A stretch of 64,000 nt of DNA. Source: Candidatus Laterigemmans baculatus. Its GTDB lineage: Bacteria > Planctomycetota > Planctomycetia > Pirellulales > Pirellulaceae. This document shows positions 25,981 through 36,300 of this stretch, one piece after another. The stretch is from assembly GCF_010367455.1 (NCBI RefSeq), contig NZ_WRPR01000078.1, forward strand, positions 1 through 64,000. Direction: 5' to 3'. The translations under genes and the position numbers were made by a program. The notes under the pieces are model-generated. The model worked only from the letters and a program-made list of their open reading frames with translations, made no database searches and was not told where the DNA came from. Each line of letters begins with the position of its first letter. The stretch's first letter is position 1.

Positions 25981-27190
25981 CCACCGCGGCGGGCGAGGCG
26001 CTGGCCGCGGCGGTGCGCCGCAGGACTCGGTCGTCGTAGATCGCTTCGATCAGCTGCGAGTAGCCTTCGACCATCGAGGTCAGCGAGCCGGTCTCGATCA
26101 CCAAGCGGCGACCGGTTTGCCCCAGCCGTTGACCGAGCTCGCGCTCGCCGATCAGCTCCAGGACCCGTTGGGCCATCGTGGCATCATCGTCGCCATCGAC
26201 AAGGTAGCCCGATTCGTCCTCGACGACCGACTCGCCGACGCTGCCCACGCGGGTGGCGATCACCGGGACGCCCGAGGCGAGCGCTTCGAGGATCGACACC
26301 GGGCTTGCTTCGTTGTGCGAGCAGAGGAGAAAGGCGTCCATCGCGGCGAGCAGGGCGGGAGTGTCGTGACGCGTGCCGAGCAGGCGAACGTGAGCGGCTA
26401 GCCCGGCTTCGTCGCGAGCCCGTTCGATGTGGGGACGCTGGGGACCATCGCCGACGATGAGGAACTGGGCATCGGGTCGGCTGTCAACGACGCGGCGAGC
26501 GACTCGCACGAACATCTCGTGATTCTTTTCCGGGCGGAGCGCCGCCACGATCCCGATCACCGGAGCGGTCTCCGGAATTTCTAGCTCCTGGCGAATCTGC
26601 TGACGGAGCGCGGTTTGGGGAGCGAACCGCTCAGTGTCGATGCCGTTGCGGATCGTGTGCACCCGCGCGGCGGGAAACCGCTCTCGCTCCCGGAGGTGCT
26701 CGGCGTGGTGGTCGGCGACGGCGATGAACCCGTCGGTGAGCGGAGTGAGAGTGCGATTGAGCCGCCCAACCCCATCGGGCCAGCCAGTCGAGTGCAGGGC
26801 GCTGAGGATCGCAGGCACGCCTGCGAGCCAAGCCGCCAACCGGCCCCAAAACATTTTGTCTCCGGCCCCCACGGTGACGACCGCATCGGCTTCGCGAGAG
26901 CGAAACAGCCGAATGAGCCGCGGCAGCACACGCAGGTCGTGCTTAGAACCCAGCAGCCCACTGTGGAGCGGCCACCGCTCGGCGACGGTCTCCCCCAGCG
27001 GCCCCGGCTCTTTGAGGCACACGATCTCGGCTTGGATCCGGCGCGGATCAAAGCCAGCGATCAGATTCACGAGCAGCGTTTCGGCGCCACCGACTGGCAT
27101 GCTGGTGATCACAAACATCGCGTGAAGCGGCCCCCGCCGATTGCGCGGAATGGGAGCGTAGCGAGGCCAAACGATCTGGGGGCGGAGCAC
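25916..27190 (-). CDS. Glycosyltransferase family 4 (GT-B)
   Basis: 424 residues from ATG 27190. N-terminal acceptor domain with MFVITSMPVGGAETLLVNL; C-terminal nucleotide-sugar domain with IGIVAALRPEKNHEMFVRVA, FLIVGDGPQRPHIE, VRLLGTRHDTPALLAAMDAF and the EX7E-type site in SHNEASPVSILEALASGVPV. Transfers sugar from an activated donor, likely for surface polysaccharide, in keeping with the polysaccharide deacetylase upstream on the same strand. The last 20-25 residues (TSRYRRSEPEPNSPAVPR) are antisense to the Dabb gene, so the original stop was probably lost and read-through acquired. Confidence 0.88.
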   Translation of the reverse strand: MLRPQIVWPRYAPIPRNRRGPLHAMFVITSMPVGGAETLLVNLIAGFDPRRIQAEIVCLKEPGPLGETVAERWPLHSGLLGSKHDLRVLPRLIRLFRSREADAVVTVGAGDKMFWGRLAAWLAGVPAILSALHSTGWPDGVGRLNRTLTPLTDGFIAVADHHAEHLRERERFPAARVHTIRNGIDTERFAPQTALRQQIRQELEIPETAPVIGIVAALRPEKNHEMFVRVARRVVDSRPDAQFLIVGDGPQRPHIERARDEAGLAAHVRLLGTRHDTPALLAAMDAFLLCSHNEASPVSILEALASGVPVIATRVGSVGESVVEDESGYLVDGDDDATMAQRVLELIGERELGQRLGQTGRRLVIETGSLTSMVEGYSQLIEAIYDDRVLRRTAAASASPAAVATRTSRYRRSEPEPNSPAVPR

Positions 27191-27218
27191 GGAAGGTTTT
27201 CCCCGGGCGAGTTTTAGG

Positions 27219-27292
27219 GAACCGGACGCTAGCGCGTGGTGGCTGATGGATGCTGGGAGAACCGGACGCTAGCGCGTGGCGGCTGATGGATG
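27219..27292. repeat. CTAGC-centred intergenic repeat, two units
   Basis: Two 34-base units (27219-27252, 27259-27292; core GACGCTAGCGCGTGG) differing at one base. The second unit runs into the 3' end of the deacetylase gene. Related units occur at 29687-29774, 36921-37092 and 53004-53240. Confidence 0.8.
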
Positions 27293-28132
27293 TTGTCGGG
27301 GCAGGTCGTAATGGATTGTTGGCTCGTGGCGGAGTTTTCGCCGATCGAACTGCACCCAGTTCCGAAAGCGAGCAAAATCGGGATCTCCGTGCACGCGGCG
27401 GATGTGAAAGGCGTCACGGCCGGGAACGTTGTACGCTCCAAAGGCGCTGCAAAAGCCGTCCAACCCCGCGGCAGCGACGGCGCGAATTGCGGCTTTGCCG
27501 AGCTGCTGTGGAAGTCCATAAGGAAACGCGAAATGACGCACCGGGCGGCCGAGGATCGCGCTCAGCTCGGGCGTGGCCGTGGTGATTTCCCGTTCGATCT
27601 CGGCCGGACCATGCGGCTGGGAAAAGTCGATATGGCTGCGGGTGTGGAGGCCGATTTCGATTCCTGCGTTGGCCAAGTCACGGAGTTCCGCGGCGGTGTT
27701 GATCGGCAGCGGGATTCCGGCGGCAGCGTCGTGGGGGAAAGGCCGACCGCTCTCGATGTGGTCGAGCGCGACGAAGTAGGTGCAGGGAAGCCCGTGGCGG
27801 AGGAGCAGCGGCAGGGCGAAGTCGCAGTTCTCCGCATAGCCGTCGTCGAAGGTGATCGCCACCGCCGGGCGGCGACTGTCACGCTCACGAACCCGTCGCT
27901 GGACCTCGTCCAGACCGATGACCTCGAACGAGTGGCGGAGAAAGTCGATCTGCCGCTCAAAGTCGCGGGAGGAGATCGTCCAATCGTTGGGGTGTGTGTC
28001 GGCGACCCGGTGGTAAAACAGGACCGGAATGGGAGCATCGCCCGCAGCGGCAAGGCGGGCGAGTCGCCGTGGGCCGAGCACTTGAGTGACTCGGCTTCGC
28101 GCGGACCGCAGGATCGTCTTGAGGGGGCTCAC
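27269..28132 (-). CDS. Polysaccharide deacetylase (NodB/CE4 domain)
   Basis: GTG 28132, 287 residues. CE4 motifs: YHRVAD before the core, motif 1 VAITFDDGYAEN (catalytic Asp and metal Asp), motif 2 IGLHTRSHIDFSQ (HxxxH/S metal ligands), FAFPYGL (motif 3) and a late FCSAFGAYN. Removes N- or O-acetyl groups from a polysaccharide; partner of the adjacent glycosyltransferase in exopolysaccharide work. No signal peptide is clear. The last codons (HPSAATR stop) are encoded by the intergenic repeat at 27259-27292. Confidence 0.87.
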   Translation of the reverse strand: MSPLKTILRSARSRVTQVLGPRRLARLAAAGDAPIPVLFYHRVADTHPNDWTISSRDFERQIDFLRHSFEVIGLDEVQRRVRERDSRRPAVAITFDDGYAENCDFALPLLLRHGLPCTYFVALDHIESGRPFPHDAAAGIPLPINTAAELRDLANAGIEIGLHTRSHIDFSQPHGPAEIEREITTATPELSAILGRPVRHFAFPYGLPQQLGKAAIRAVAAAGLDGFCSAFGAYNVPGRDAFHIRRVHGDPDFARFRNWVQFDRRKLRHEPTIHYDLPRQHPSAATR

Positions 28133-28433
28133 CGCAACGCTCGCTTTTCGCGCCGAATCGGAACAAATCTCCGTCCGTTAAACGTGCGTCGCGAATCGCG
28201 GCCAGGCAAATAGGAGAAGCGAGAAGCGAGGCGGATCTGGCGAGGGAAACAACCACGAATGACACGAATCAAACCAATTGATGCGCGGAGGGGGATGTGG
28301 AATCTGAGATCAAACTTCAAATCTCAGATGCCTTGAACCCGAGCACCGCCCACCTTCCGTGCTGTTCCGTGTCCTTCCGTGGCCAACCCCCCTGCTCCCT
28401 GCAACCTGAAACCTGCTCCCTACAGCCTCTCTC
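28133..28433. other. 300-base gap
   Basis: No gene. Text-like low-complexity CT-rich sequence (CCTGCTCCCTGCAACCTG) at 28385-28435. No RNA seen. Confidence 0.4.
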
Positions 28434-29669
28434 TTACGGATCTCTGCGGAGGTCGCCGGGGCTGGGGGCGAGGCGGTTGGCGAAGTAGACGCGCCAGGCG
28501 TCCTGGTCGTACTGGTAGTTGACTCCCTCGGGAACGATTTCCAGGAGCGCCGTGAGCACTTCCGGGTTGTTGAGGTAGCGGTCGATCACTTTGGGCTTAC
28601 CACCCATCTGCATGCCACCGCCTCCGTTGGGCGTCATGGCGACGTTGGTATCGTTGCGAGGGGCGATCACTTCGCGGTGCTTGGTCTTGAGTGCGTCGAC
28701 CAGTTGGAGCGCGATTTCGGGATCGTTCAGCTCGATCAGTGCGCGGCCGGCGCGACGCACGACGCGGTTGTCTTTGCTGTCGAGCTTGCTGATGAAGTAG
28801 CCGATCGCGCGGTACCGGCCATATTCCCGCAGATGCTCGAAGCAGAGATCGCGAATCGTCGGCGAGGCGTCGTTCATGGCGGTTTGCGTCAACGCTTCGA
28901 CGGCGGTCGGAGTTCGGAGTCGAGCCAGGATCTCGATCCACATCTCGCGGCGGAAGAGACCGGAGGGCTTACCCGAAAGAAGTTCGCGGGCGATGGCCGT
29001 GTCGGCGAGCGGATCATTGATCGCTTGCAGTTCCTGCAGCGCTTCGGCTCCACGGTGCCCGCCGCGAAGGACTTGGGTACGAAGTCGAGCGAGCTCGCGA
29101 ATCCAGTTCTTGCGGGCGAGCTCGTTATCTTTTTCGGTGCGGAGCATCGAGACTTCTTCGGCGAACCGCCACTCGCCACCGTCCCGGAGCATCCCCCGTT
29201 CGCGTCGCAGCGCGGTGCGTTTGACCCAGCCATCGGCCGTCGGTTCGTAGTCCAGCTCCTGGCGGGCCGGGCCATGGTCCGGATCGAGCTCGAGCACGTA
29301 ACGGAGATGACGGTGCTTCTGAGCGTACAACCGCTGCGCATTGCACCAGCGGGAGAGTTCCCAGTGGGCTTCAGCCGTTTCGGCGACCGCGTCGGCTCTC
29401 CGTCGGTACTCGGCCAGCACCTCCTGATCGTCGTCGATCTTGCGAAATTCGACCTCCGGCAGGGCCAGCATCAGGCCGGGGCCGACGCGGATCAGTTGTC
29501 CGCGGACCTGCTCGTTTCGGTACTCGGCAATCTCTCCGCTCAGCGAGCCGCCGTGGCGAAGCGCCGCCGTCGCTTCCGCGGCGACGCTCGGTGCCGGCAG
29601 GGCGACGGCCAACGCCGAGACGAGCAAGCTGCACAGCGACGGGGAGGCGCGAAAACGGAACACGGACAC
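28434..29669 (-). CDS. Exported HEAT-repeat-like protein
   Basis: GTG 29669, 411 residues. N-terminal signal peptide (LCSLLVSALAVALPAPSVAA), a beta-rich segment (GGSLSGEIAEYRNEQVRGQL) and a helical C-terminal half with HEAT-like units (PTAVEALTQTAMNDASPTIR, NRVVRRAGRALIELNDPEIA). A Gly/Met-rich loop (PNGGGGMQMGG) follows. Probably a periplasmic or paryphoplasmic scaffold; no enzymatic motif. Confidence 0.75.
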   Translation of the reverse strand: MSVFRFRASPSLCSLLVSALAVALPAPSVAAEATAALRHGGSLSGEIAEYRNEQVRGQLIRVGPGLMLALPEVEFRKIDDDQEVLAEYRRRADAVAETAEAHWELSRWCNAQRLYAQKHRHLRYVLELDPDHGPARQELDYEPTADGWVKRTALRRERGMLRDGGEWRFAEEVSMLRTEKDNELARKNWIRELARLRTQVLRGGHRGAEALQELQAINDPLADTAIARELLSGKPSGLFRREMWIEILARLRTPTAVEALTQTAMNDASPTIRDLCFEHLREYGRYRAIGYFISKLDSKDNRVVRRAGRALIELNDPEIALQLVDALKTKHREVIAPRNDTNVAMTPNGGGGMQMGGKPKVIDRYLNNPEVLTALLEIVPEGVNYQYDQDAWRVYFANRLAPSPGDLRRDP

Positions 29670-29686
29670 GAGATCTCCTGAGAACC

Positions 29687-29774
29687 GGGGGCTAGCGCCC
29701 GGCGGCTGATGAATAATCCGGGCTAGCGCCCGGCGGCTGATGAATAATTCGGGCTAGCACGTGGCGGCTGATGG
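29687..29774. repeat. CTAGC-centred intergenic repeat, three units
   Basis: Three consecutive units of about 32 bases with core GGGCTAGCGCCCGGCGGCTG; the third has CTAGCACGTGG. They lie just upstream of the HEAT-protein start. Confidence 0.8.
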
Positions 29775-29878
29775 GTTGCATGGGCGATGGTGGCCGATCA
29801 CCATCCGACAGCGGACCCTCCCATTCTACCCCGCACGCATGGCGGTAGGAAAAGAAAAACGGGGCGGGCTAGAAACGC

Positions 29879-29920
29879 AAAAAGCCCTCCGCAAACCGGT
29901 CACGGTTCGCGGAGGGCTTT
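29879..29920 (-). terminator. Rho-independent terminator of tRNA-Leu
   Basis: A long stem AAAGCCCTCCGC / GCGGAGGGCTTT with inner AACCG/CGGTT pairing, followed on the minus strand by T residues. It lies 18 bases after the 3' end of tRNA-Leu. Confidence 0.8.
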
Positions 29921-29937
29921 GGCGAAAACTTTTGAAG

Positions 29938-30022
<85 letters not shown>

Positions 30023-30094
30023 GGCACTTCAGGTGGGCTAAAGGCTACTAAATCCGTGCCCGGCGTCAACGGCAGGAGCGCGGATTGCCAAAAT

Positions 30095-30574
30095 CTAGAG
30101 ATACATTCCCAAAAAACCGCCCGATTGTTCGGTTTGTGCCTGCAGTTGCTTCAGCCGCTCCTCGGCTCGCGTCAGATCGCCCGCGGCGATGTAGCGATTG
30201 AACTCGACACCGACCGCTCGGCTGACCGTTTCGCTGAACCAACGCACGATCGGCTCGGTCAACCAATCACACGTCTCTTCCTTCAGCGTGACCTGCAAAT
30301 CCATGCTGCGGACTTCCCGGTCTGCCGCGTCGGTCAAGACCGTGCCCTCGAAATCCAGTCGCAACCGGCCGAGCTCGGGGTCGTTCGTCAGATGATAAGT
30401 GCAATGGGCGGCGTGCAAGTAATAGGTGTTGTGCGTCCCGTGGCGCTCGATCGCCTGCTTGACGCGGAGCACAAACTCGGCGAACCGCGGTGAAGCATCG
30501 ACTGGAATGTCGAGCCGCCCCACCGAGCGGAGCGGCAGGCAATCAAATTCGACTTCGACCCAACGACCGTCCAT
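30095..30574 (-). CDS. Conserved protein of unknown function (159 residues)
   Basis: I chose ATG 30574 (MDGRWVEVEFDCLPLRSVGR) because AGGAG lies 10 bases upstream; the 40 codons further upstream to 30694 look non-coding. Mixed alpha/beta protein without signal peptide (AIERHGTHNTYYLHAAHCTY, LRLDFEGTVLTDAADREVRS, TCDWLTEPIVRWFSETVSRA). A His/Tyr-rich strand is notable, but I do not recognise a family. Confidence 0.65.
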   Translation of the reverse strand: MDGRWVEVEFDCLPLRSVGRLDIPVDASPRFAEFVLRVKQAIERHGTHNTYYLHAAHCTYHLTNDPELGRLRLDFEGTVLTDAADREVRSMDLQVTLKEETCDWLTEPIVRWFSETVSRAVGVEFNRYIAAGDLTRAEERLKQLQAQTEQSGGFLGMYL

Positions 30575-30704
30575 CTTGCTCTCAACTCCTGCGGTACTCG
30601 TCCGGGAATCCGTGACCAATCGACGCCAGAGGGACGCGCGCTGCAAACGCGGCGTCCCCAGGCGTACTGTACCGCAAAAGCGAGCATCCGCCACGCCGCA
30701 TGCG

Positions 30705-30837
30705 TCACCCTCCCCCCGGGAGGGTCGCGAGGAACGAGCGGGGAGGGTTTCTGCAACGGTGAGCTTCGCGTGGGGCTATCGTTCGGGATTGCTCTCCCTC
30801 CCCGCGCTGACGCTCGACCCTCCCGGGGGGAGGGTGA
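30705..30837. repeat. Large imperfect inverted repeat
   Basis: Arms 30705-30747 and 30796-30837 (outer TCACCCTCCCCCCGGGAGGG, inner GAGCGGGGAGGG) are near complements over about 42 bases. A partial third copy (CCCGGGGGGAGGGTGA) lies at 30872-30887. Mobile palindromic repeat of MITE-like appearance in the gap between two minus-strand genes. Confidence 0.75.
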
Positions 30838-30913
30838 TGATAGGTCGTGCGACTTGCGTAGAGACCAGTGCCCGGGGGGAGGGTGAGTGAGGAGGAGGGC
30901 TGATCTGCCGGGT

Positions 30914-33061
30914 TCAGTCGGCGGCGAGCATCCGGGGAGCGGGGAGCGGCGCGTCGGTCGAGTCGAAAGCAACCGTCAGCCAGCCGTCGCCCGAGCTGAT
31001 GCGGGTCGCGCGAAGCGGCTCGCGGGCGGGCTGGGCTGCCGAAACCGACTGGCCCGCTGGTCCCGTCGGGCCGGGACCCGCACCGGGCAACGTCAGCGGC
31101 TGATGCAGGAGTCGCGGGGGGAACGCTTCGGCCAGCTTGTCGATCACGGCGCGGCGGAGAGCGATTTGCGTGATCCCCAAGCGTCGCTCGCTGCCGCCCG
31201 GGAAATTCACTTGCACGTCCCCTTCGCGCTGGAGCGTCACGTAGCCCTCGGCCGAGCGGGTGGGGCGGTAGAGAGCGGTGATTTCCATCGCTTGCTCGAG
31301 CACCTGATCTCCCTGTTCGAAGCGGGTGCCGCGGATTCCGAGGCGGAGGGTGTTCTCGCGAGCTTCGAAGACCACCGGCCGGAGGGGAGCGAAGTGGATC
31401 GTCAGCGGATCGGCGGTGAGCGTCTCGGCCGCTTCGCGAGCCGCTTCGGCGACATCGCGGGCCGCCTCCACCGCTTCGAGCAGCGATGGCTCCTGAGCTT
31501 CGTCGGCCGCAGCTTCGGCTTCGCCGGTCTCGTCCGCTTCGTCGGTCTCGTCCGCTTCGTCGCGGGGGTTGAGCAGGTCAGGGCTGAAACCGGGGAAAAT
31601 GCTCGTGATGAAACCGGCCAACTCCACATCGGTCACCGCCCGACCGGCGAGCAGTTCGGACGCTGGGTTGTCGATCGCCGACTCCTGGAGTTGGACGACC
31701 AGGTCGTGTCCGACCGGAGGTGCAGGAGGAGCGACCGCGGTGCTCGTCTGGTCCTGAGCCCGGATTCGCAGCCCGAGCTGCAAGTACTCCGACGACGAAC
31801 TCCAGTGGCGCGTGGGCCGGGACAGATCGAGTCGGCGGAAGACGGGGCCAGCTTGTTCTTCGGGGAGCAAGTTGCCGCCCGCGATCTGCTCATCGGTCTC
31901 CTGAGCGAACTCCCGGGAGACGCGGGCTTCGAGCTTCGTCTCGGCGATCCGATTCGCTTCGTCCTTTTGCTCGGCCGCGCGGCGGGCGGCGATCCTGCGG
32001 ACCAGCCGCAAGTGGTGCTCGATGCCGAGAATCCGCGAATCGAGATTTGCACAGGTGAGCACCGGTTCGGCGATGACTCCAGCATCGCCCAAGTGCAGCA
32101 CTCGCGAAGCGCTGACGTTGCCAAACCCGTGCGTCTTGAGCCGCACCGGAGAAGCATAGCCGGTTCCGTAGTTGTCGAACCGAGCGGCCATCGTCAGCCG
32201 GATTGCCGCCGTCCCTTCGCTGGGGATCAAATCGGCCACGACCGCCCCGTTCAAGTGAGCTTGGCCGATGATGCGGACTCCGAGAATGCATTCGTCGCTC
32301 GGCGTTTGGCGGTTGACCGGCCGGTTGACAATCTCGGTGATCAGCTCGCGTCCGACCAGCACGCGCGCATTGTTGTTGCCAATCGTCGCTCGCAACTGGT
32401 CGACCAGTTCGGGGGCCAGACGACTTGCAGCGGCAAACTCAAGGACGCGGTTGATCCGAGCGGTATGCTCGGCCGTCAGCGGCCCTTCGGTCTCCCGCAG
32501 CAATTCGGCGACCTGCCCCAGTTGGCCGGAGACGGTGCGAACGGTTCGCTCGGCGTCCTGGAACAGCGCGGCGCTGATGAACCGGTCGAGCGCTTCGCGG
32601 AATTCGACCAGCGGCTGGCGCTCGAGCCCCGATTGGTTGCGGACCAGGCGCCAGTAGATTCGCTGTGCCAGCTGTCCCTGCTCGGCCACCGCCGCGTCGC
32701 GCTCGATCGCATCGGCCAGCGCGTCGTAGCCGAGGTACTCCAGCCACCCCTCCCGTGTCTCCGGACTCGCGGTCGCGTCGAGGTGAGCGAGCACCTGCTC
32801 GTAAGCCTGTTGGAGCTCCTCCCGCGCTGCGCCCACATCGGGGATCCGAGCCGGGTCGAGATTTTGGCGAGCCGCGTCGATCCGCGAAGCCAGAGCCGCG
32901 CGCTGGCTCTGCGGAATCTGGGCCTCGCTGTCGGGGGCGGCGGCGAGCGACAAGGCTGCGGCGACCGAAAACCAGGCGGCTAGGCGGAAGCGGGAGGAGC
33001 GGGGTCGAGTGGAACTGATTCGGGGGGAATGGGACCTCGGGGAGAGGGAGAATCGCCTCAT
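30914..33061 (-). CDS. Large secreted protein of unknown function
   Basis: ATG 33061, 715 residues. Signal peptide (RLAAWFSVAAALSLAAAPDSEA) then helical N-terminal repeats (AAREELQQAYEQVLAHLDA), a central beta-rich region (VVADLIPSEGTAAIRLTMAA) and an acidic Glu/Asp/Ala linker (DEADETDEADETGEAEAA). I recall similar secreted proteins of planctomycetes without known function. No catalytic motif seen. Strongly supported as coding by codon bias; the long plus-strand frame over it is its shadow. Confidence 0.75.
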   Translation of the reverse strand: MRRFSLSPRSHSPRISSTRPRSSRFRLAAWFSVAAALSLAAAPDSEAQIPQSQRAALASRIDAARQNLDPARIPDVGAAREELQQAYEQVLAHLDATASPETREGWLEYLGYDALADAIERDAAVAEQGQLAQRIYWRLVRNQSGLERQPLVEFREALDRFISAALFQDAERTVRTVSGQLGQVAELLRETEGPLTAEHTARINRVLEFAAASRLAPELVDQLRATIGNNNARVLVGRELITEIVNRPVNRQTPSDECILGVRIIGQAHLNGAVVADLIPSEGTAAIRLTMAARFDNYGTGYASPVRLKTHGFGNVSASRVLHLGDAGVIAEPVLTCANLDSRILGIEHHLRLVRRIAARRAAEQKDEANRIAETKLEARVSREFAQETDEQIAGGNLLPEEQAGPVFRRLDLSRPTRHWSSSSEYLQLGLRIRAQDQTSTAVAPPAPPVGHDLVVQLQESAIDNPASELLAGRAVTDVELAGFITSIFPGFSPDLLNPRDEADETDEADETGEAEAAADEAQEPSLLEAVEAARDVAEAAREAAETLTADPLTIHFAPLRPVVFEARENTLRLGIRGTRFEQGDQVLEQAMEITALYRPTRSAEGYVTLQREGDVQVNFPGGSERRLGITQIALRRAVIDKLAEAFPPRLLHQPLTLPGAGPGPTGPAGQSVSAAQPAREPLRATRISSGDGWLTVAFDSTDAPLPAPRMLAAD

Positions 33062-33386
33062 CGAGTTGTTTCCTTCACGTCGTCATGGGGGCGAAAGGGA
33101 GGGGACGCCGCAGTTCTAGGCTAGGCAGCCGGCAAGCACCTCCGGCCCACGCCCCTTGCAAGGAGCGTGCCCGCGAGCCGCAAAGTTTGTCGGCTCGCCT
33201 CAGCCAGCGCAGTCGCTACGGTCGCTCTAAGTGGAACGGATCAGCCAGTTGCGTTGTCTTTTGTAAACGTTTTGTGCTGCCTTTTTACCTCATCTTAGCT
33301 GGGAGCGTGCTAGGGTTCGGCGGGCAAATCTTACCCGGACCCCACCATCGGGATTCCGCACCGCAGATGAAGCCAAACTCCCGATC
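33062..33386. other. 325-base divergent intergenic region
   Basis: Lies between two divergent genes for exported proteins, so both promoters should be here. An AT-richer stretch at 33255-33300 is the likeliest place. No clear -35/-10 pair chosen. Confidence 0.4.
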
Positions 33387-36300
33387 ATGCACATCCACCA
33401 TCCTCAAGCCGTCGCCGCGCCTGTGCTGAGTCATCTGCTCCCAGTGCGGCTCGCCCGCACCGCCGTGACGCAATCGGCCGGTGCCCCTAAATCCGGTGCC
33501 CCTAAATCCGGTGCCACGCCCCTGAAGGCCCGAGCGGCGGGGCTCCTCCGCACGGTGCTGCTGAGCCTGGTTGTCGCTGGACTGGGATTATCTGGCCTGG
33601 GACCATTGGGCGGCTGTGCCGAGCTGCGGTTGCCGGCGATCGATCCGACGGGCAACTGCTTGTTCGCTCCCGGAGCCGCTTCGACGACGCTGGTCCATCC
33701 CTCGCTGTGCGGTCCCGATGGTTGCCTGAGCGGGATCAGCTGCCGGTCGTGTCTGGGGCGTCCGGGCGGTTGCTTGTCGTGCCTGCACGGAGTTTTGCCG
33801 GAGCCCGCGTTTAGCGATCCGCCTCCCCCGCCTCCCTGTTTGCAAGGGCAGGCCCCGGGCACTCCTGGACAGCCGCCGCAGTGCGTTCCCGGAGCGCCGT
33901 TGTCGGACGACTGCGCCACGGGGCCTCCTGCGGTGATGATTGGCGAGCACTGCCATGTGAAAGACTTCATCCACCTGCCCCGCAAAGGTCGGCGGGGTCG
34001 GCTATTGCTGTCGCCGAATCGCGTGGTGGCTCCGGTCGGTGGCGAAGTCGTGCTGCTCTCGGGAGTCTGCGGGAACGATGGCTATCTCGTGACCGGCGAA
34101 CCGATCGAGTGGATGTTGACTCCGGACAGCGTCGGGCACTTTATCGAGATCGCACCGGACGATGCCTCGTTGCTGCAGCGGATGGCGAACAAGCGCGAAG
34201 TCGATAAGGTCAGCGGTTCGTTTGCCCGCGGAGTGACGCGGACCAAGCCGGCGCTGATCACCCGCGGGACGCGGCGGACCAACGACGATGTGCCGCTCGA
34301 ACCGGGCCAAGCCTGGGCCACGATCAGCAGCCCGAGCGAAGGGGTCAGCCGCATCACGGCGCTAGCCCCCGAGAGCGATTGTTGGGACCAGCGGCGGGCG
34401 ACGACCACGATCTACTGGGTCGACGCGCGGTGGCAGTTCCCCGCTCCGCAGATCGCTCGGGCCGGACAGCCCGTCGCCCTCACCACGCGCGTGACCCGCA
34501 GTGAAGGAACGATTCCGGCGGTCGGCTGGAAAGTCCGCTACACGATCCTGACGCCCGAACTGGCCGGCTTCGCTCCGAGCGGTGCACCGACCATGGAAGC
34601 GATTGTCGACGACAGCGGCAATGCGGTGGCGACGCTCCAGCCGGTGCCCGGCACCAGCGGCACGGCGACGATTGCGATGGAAGTCATTCGGCCAGCCGGA
34701 ACCGATACCGACGTCCCGGAGCTGACCCTCGGCAGCGGCCAAACGCTGGTGACCTGGAGCGCCCCGCGGCTGGAGCTGCGCGCCGGTGCCCCTTCGGTCG
34801 CTTCGTTCGACGAGCCAGTGACGATCTACGCCAACGTCTCCAACCCAGGCGATCTGCCGACCGGCAAGGTCCAGGTCAGCACGCTGCTGCCCGAGGGCGT
34901 GCGGCTCGTCGGCAGCGATTTCGACTACTACCAGTCGGGCAACCAAATCGTCTGGACCTACGAAGAGGGAATCCCGCCAGGGGTTCAGGGGGACATCAAC
35001 CTCACCGTGACCTCGCGGAACCCGTTCCGGATGGAGTTCCAAGCACGGGACGTGACGAGCGAGCTGTTCGCCACCGCGGAGGTCCGCGTCGATGTCTTCG
35101 TCCCCAGCCTCGAACTGTCGGTCGCCGTCGCCGAGGGACGCGAGCGGATCACGGTCGGCGAGGATACCCAGTTCCTGATCGACGTGACCAACATCGGCTC
35201 CCAGCCGCTGAGCGATGTGCGGTTGCAAGTCAGTGGCGACGGCGGCATGAACCACGTCCAGGAAGGCTCGCCGACCGTCTTCAAGGATAAGGATGACGGA
35301 CCGCTTGCACCCGGAGCGACCTGGTCGGTGGCGACCGACTTCAACGTCTTCGAACCAGGCGAACGATGCGTCAACGTCACCGTCACCGCCTCGGGAGCCC
35401 AGCGGGCCGATGCCCGAGCCTGTGTGACGGCTACCAACCCGGTTCCCGTGACGCCCGCAGTAATCGCCGAGATCGCCGGACGTCCGGAAGTCCGCGTGGG
35501 CGAGGAAGCCCTGTTCCGCTACTTCGTCCAAAACCCCGGACGCGTACCGCTGACCAACGTCGAAGTCACTGCGACCTTCACTCCGCAGCTCGAATTGCTC
35601 TCGGCAACCGAAGGGTTCGACGCCGCAGCGCTCGGCCAGTACCAGATCAAGTGGCGGCTGGCCCAGGTCGACCCCGGACAACGCATCTTTCTCGAAGGAC
35701 TGTACCGCGTCCTGGGCCCGACCGGTCCGGCCGATCAAGTGCTCACCGTCCAAGTCGCCGAAGGGGCGAGCAGCGAGGGCAGCTTCGACTTCCGCGTCCT
35801 CCCGGCCGTCCCACAGCCGCAAACTCCGCCACCGGTCGCTCCGCCACCGGTCGGCATCCCCGCTCCGACGATCCCCAGCGGCCCCAGCACCGGCGGCCCC
35901 GCCCCCGGTACTGGTGCACCCAGCACGGGTGCACCCAGCACTGGTGCACCCGGTACTGGCGGCGGATTGAACGCTCCGCCGCTGCAAACCGATCCCCGCG
36001 ACGCACGCCCCACTCCCGGACCTGCGGCCCCCGGAACGGGTGCGCCGGGAACGGGTACGCCGGGAACGGGTGCGCCCGGAACGGGTGCGGGGGGCAATGG
36101 CGCGGTGGTGCCGGGGCAGCTTCAGCTGAACGTGTTTGACAGCGACGATCCGGTCGTGGTCGGGCAACCGATTCGCTACACGATTCGGCTGACCAACCCG
36201 ACCCCCCTGCCCGACTCCGAAGTCCAAATTCGCTTCGCCCTCTCCGGCCAGCTTCGTTTGCGGAGCATTCGCCAGACGGTGACGCCGGGTGAGGCGCTCC

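Noticed and set aside
30887-32983. 698-codon plus-strand open frame
   Set aside because: It mirrors the secreted-protein gene on the minus strand, with Arg/Asp/Gly-rich antisense composition and no family motif.
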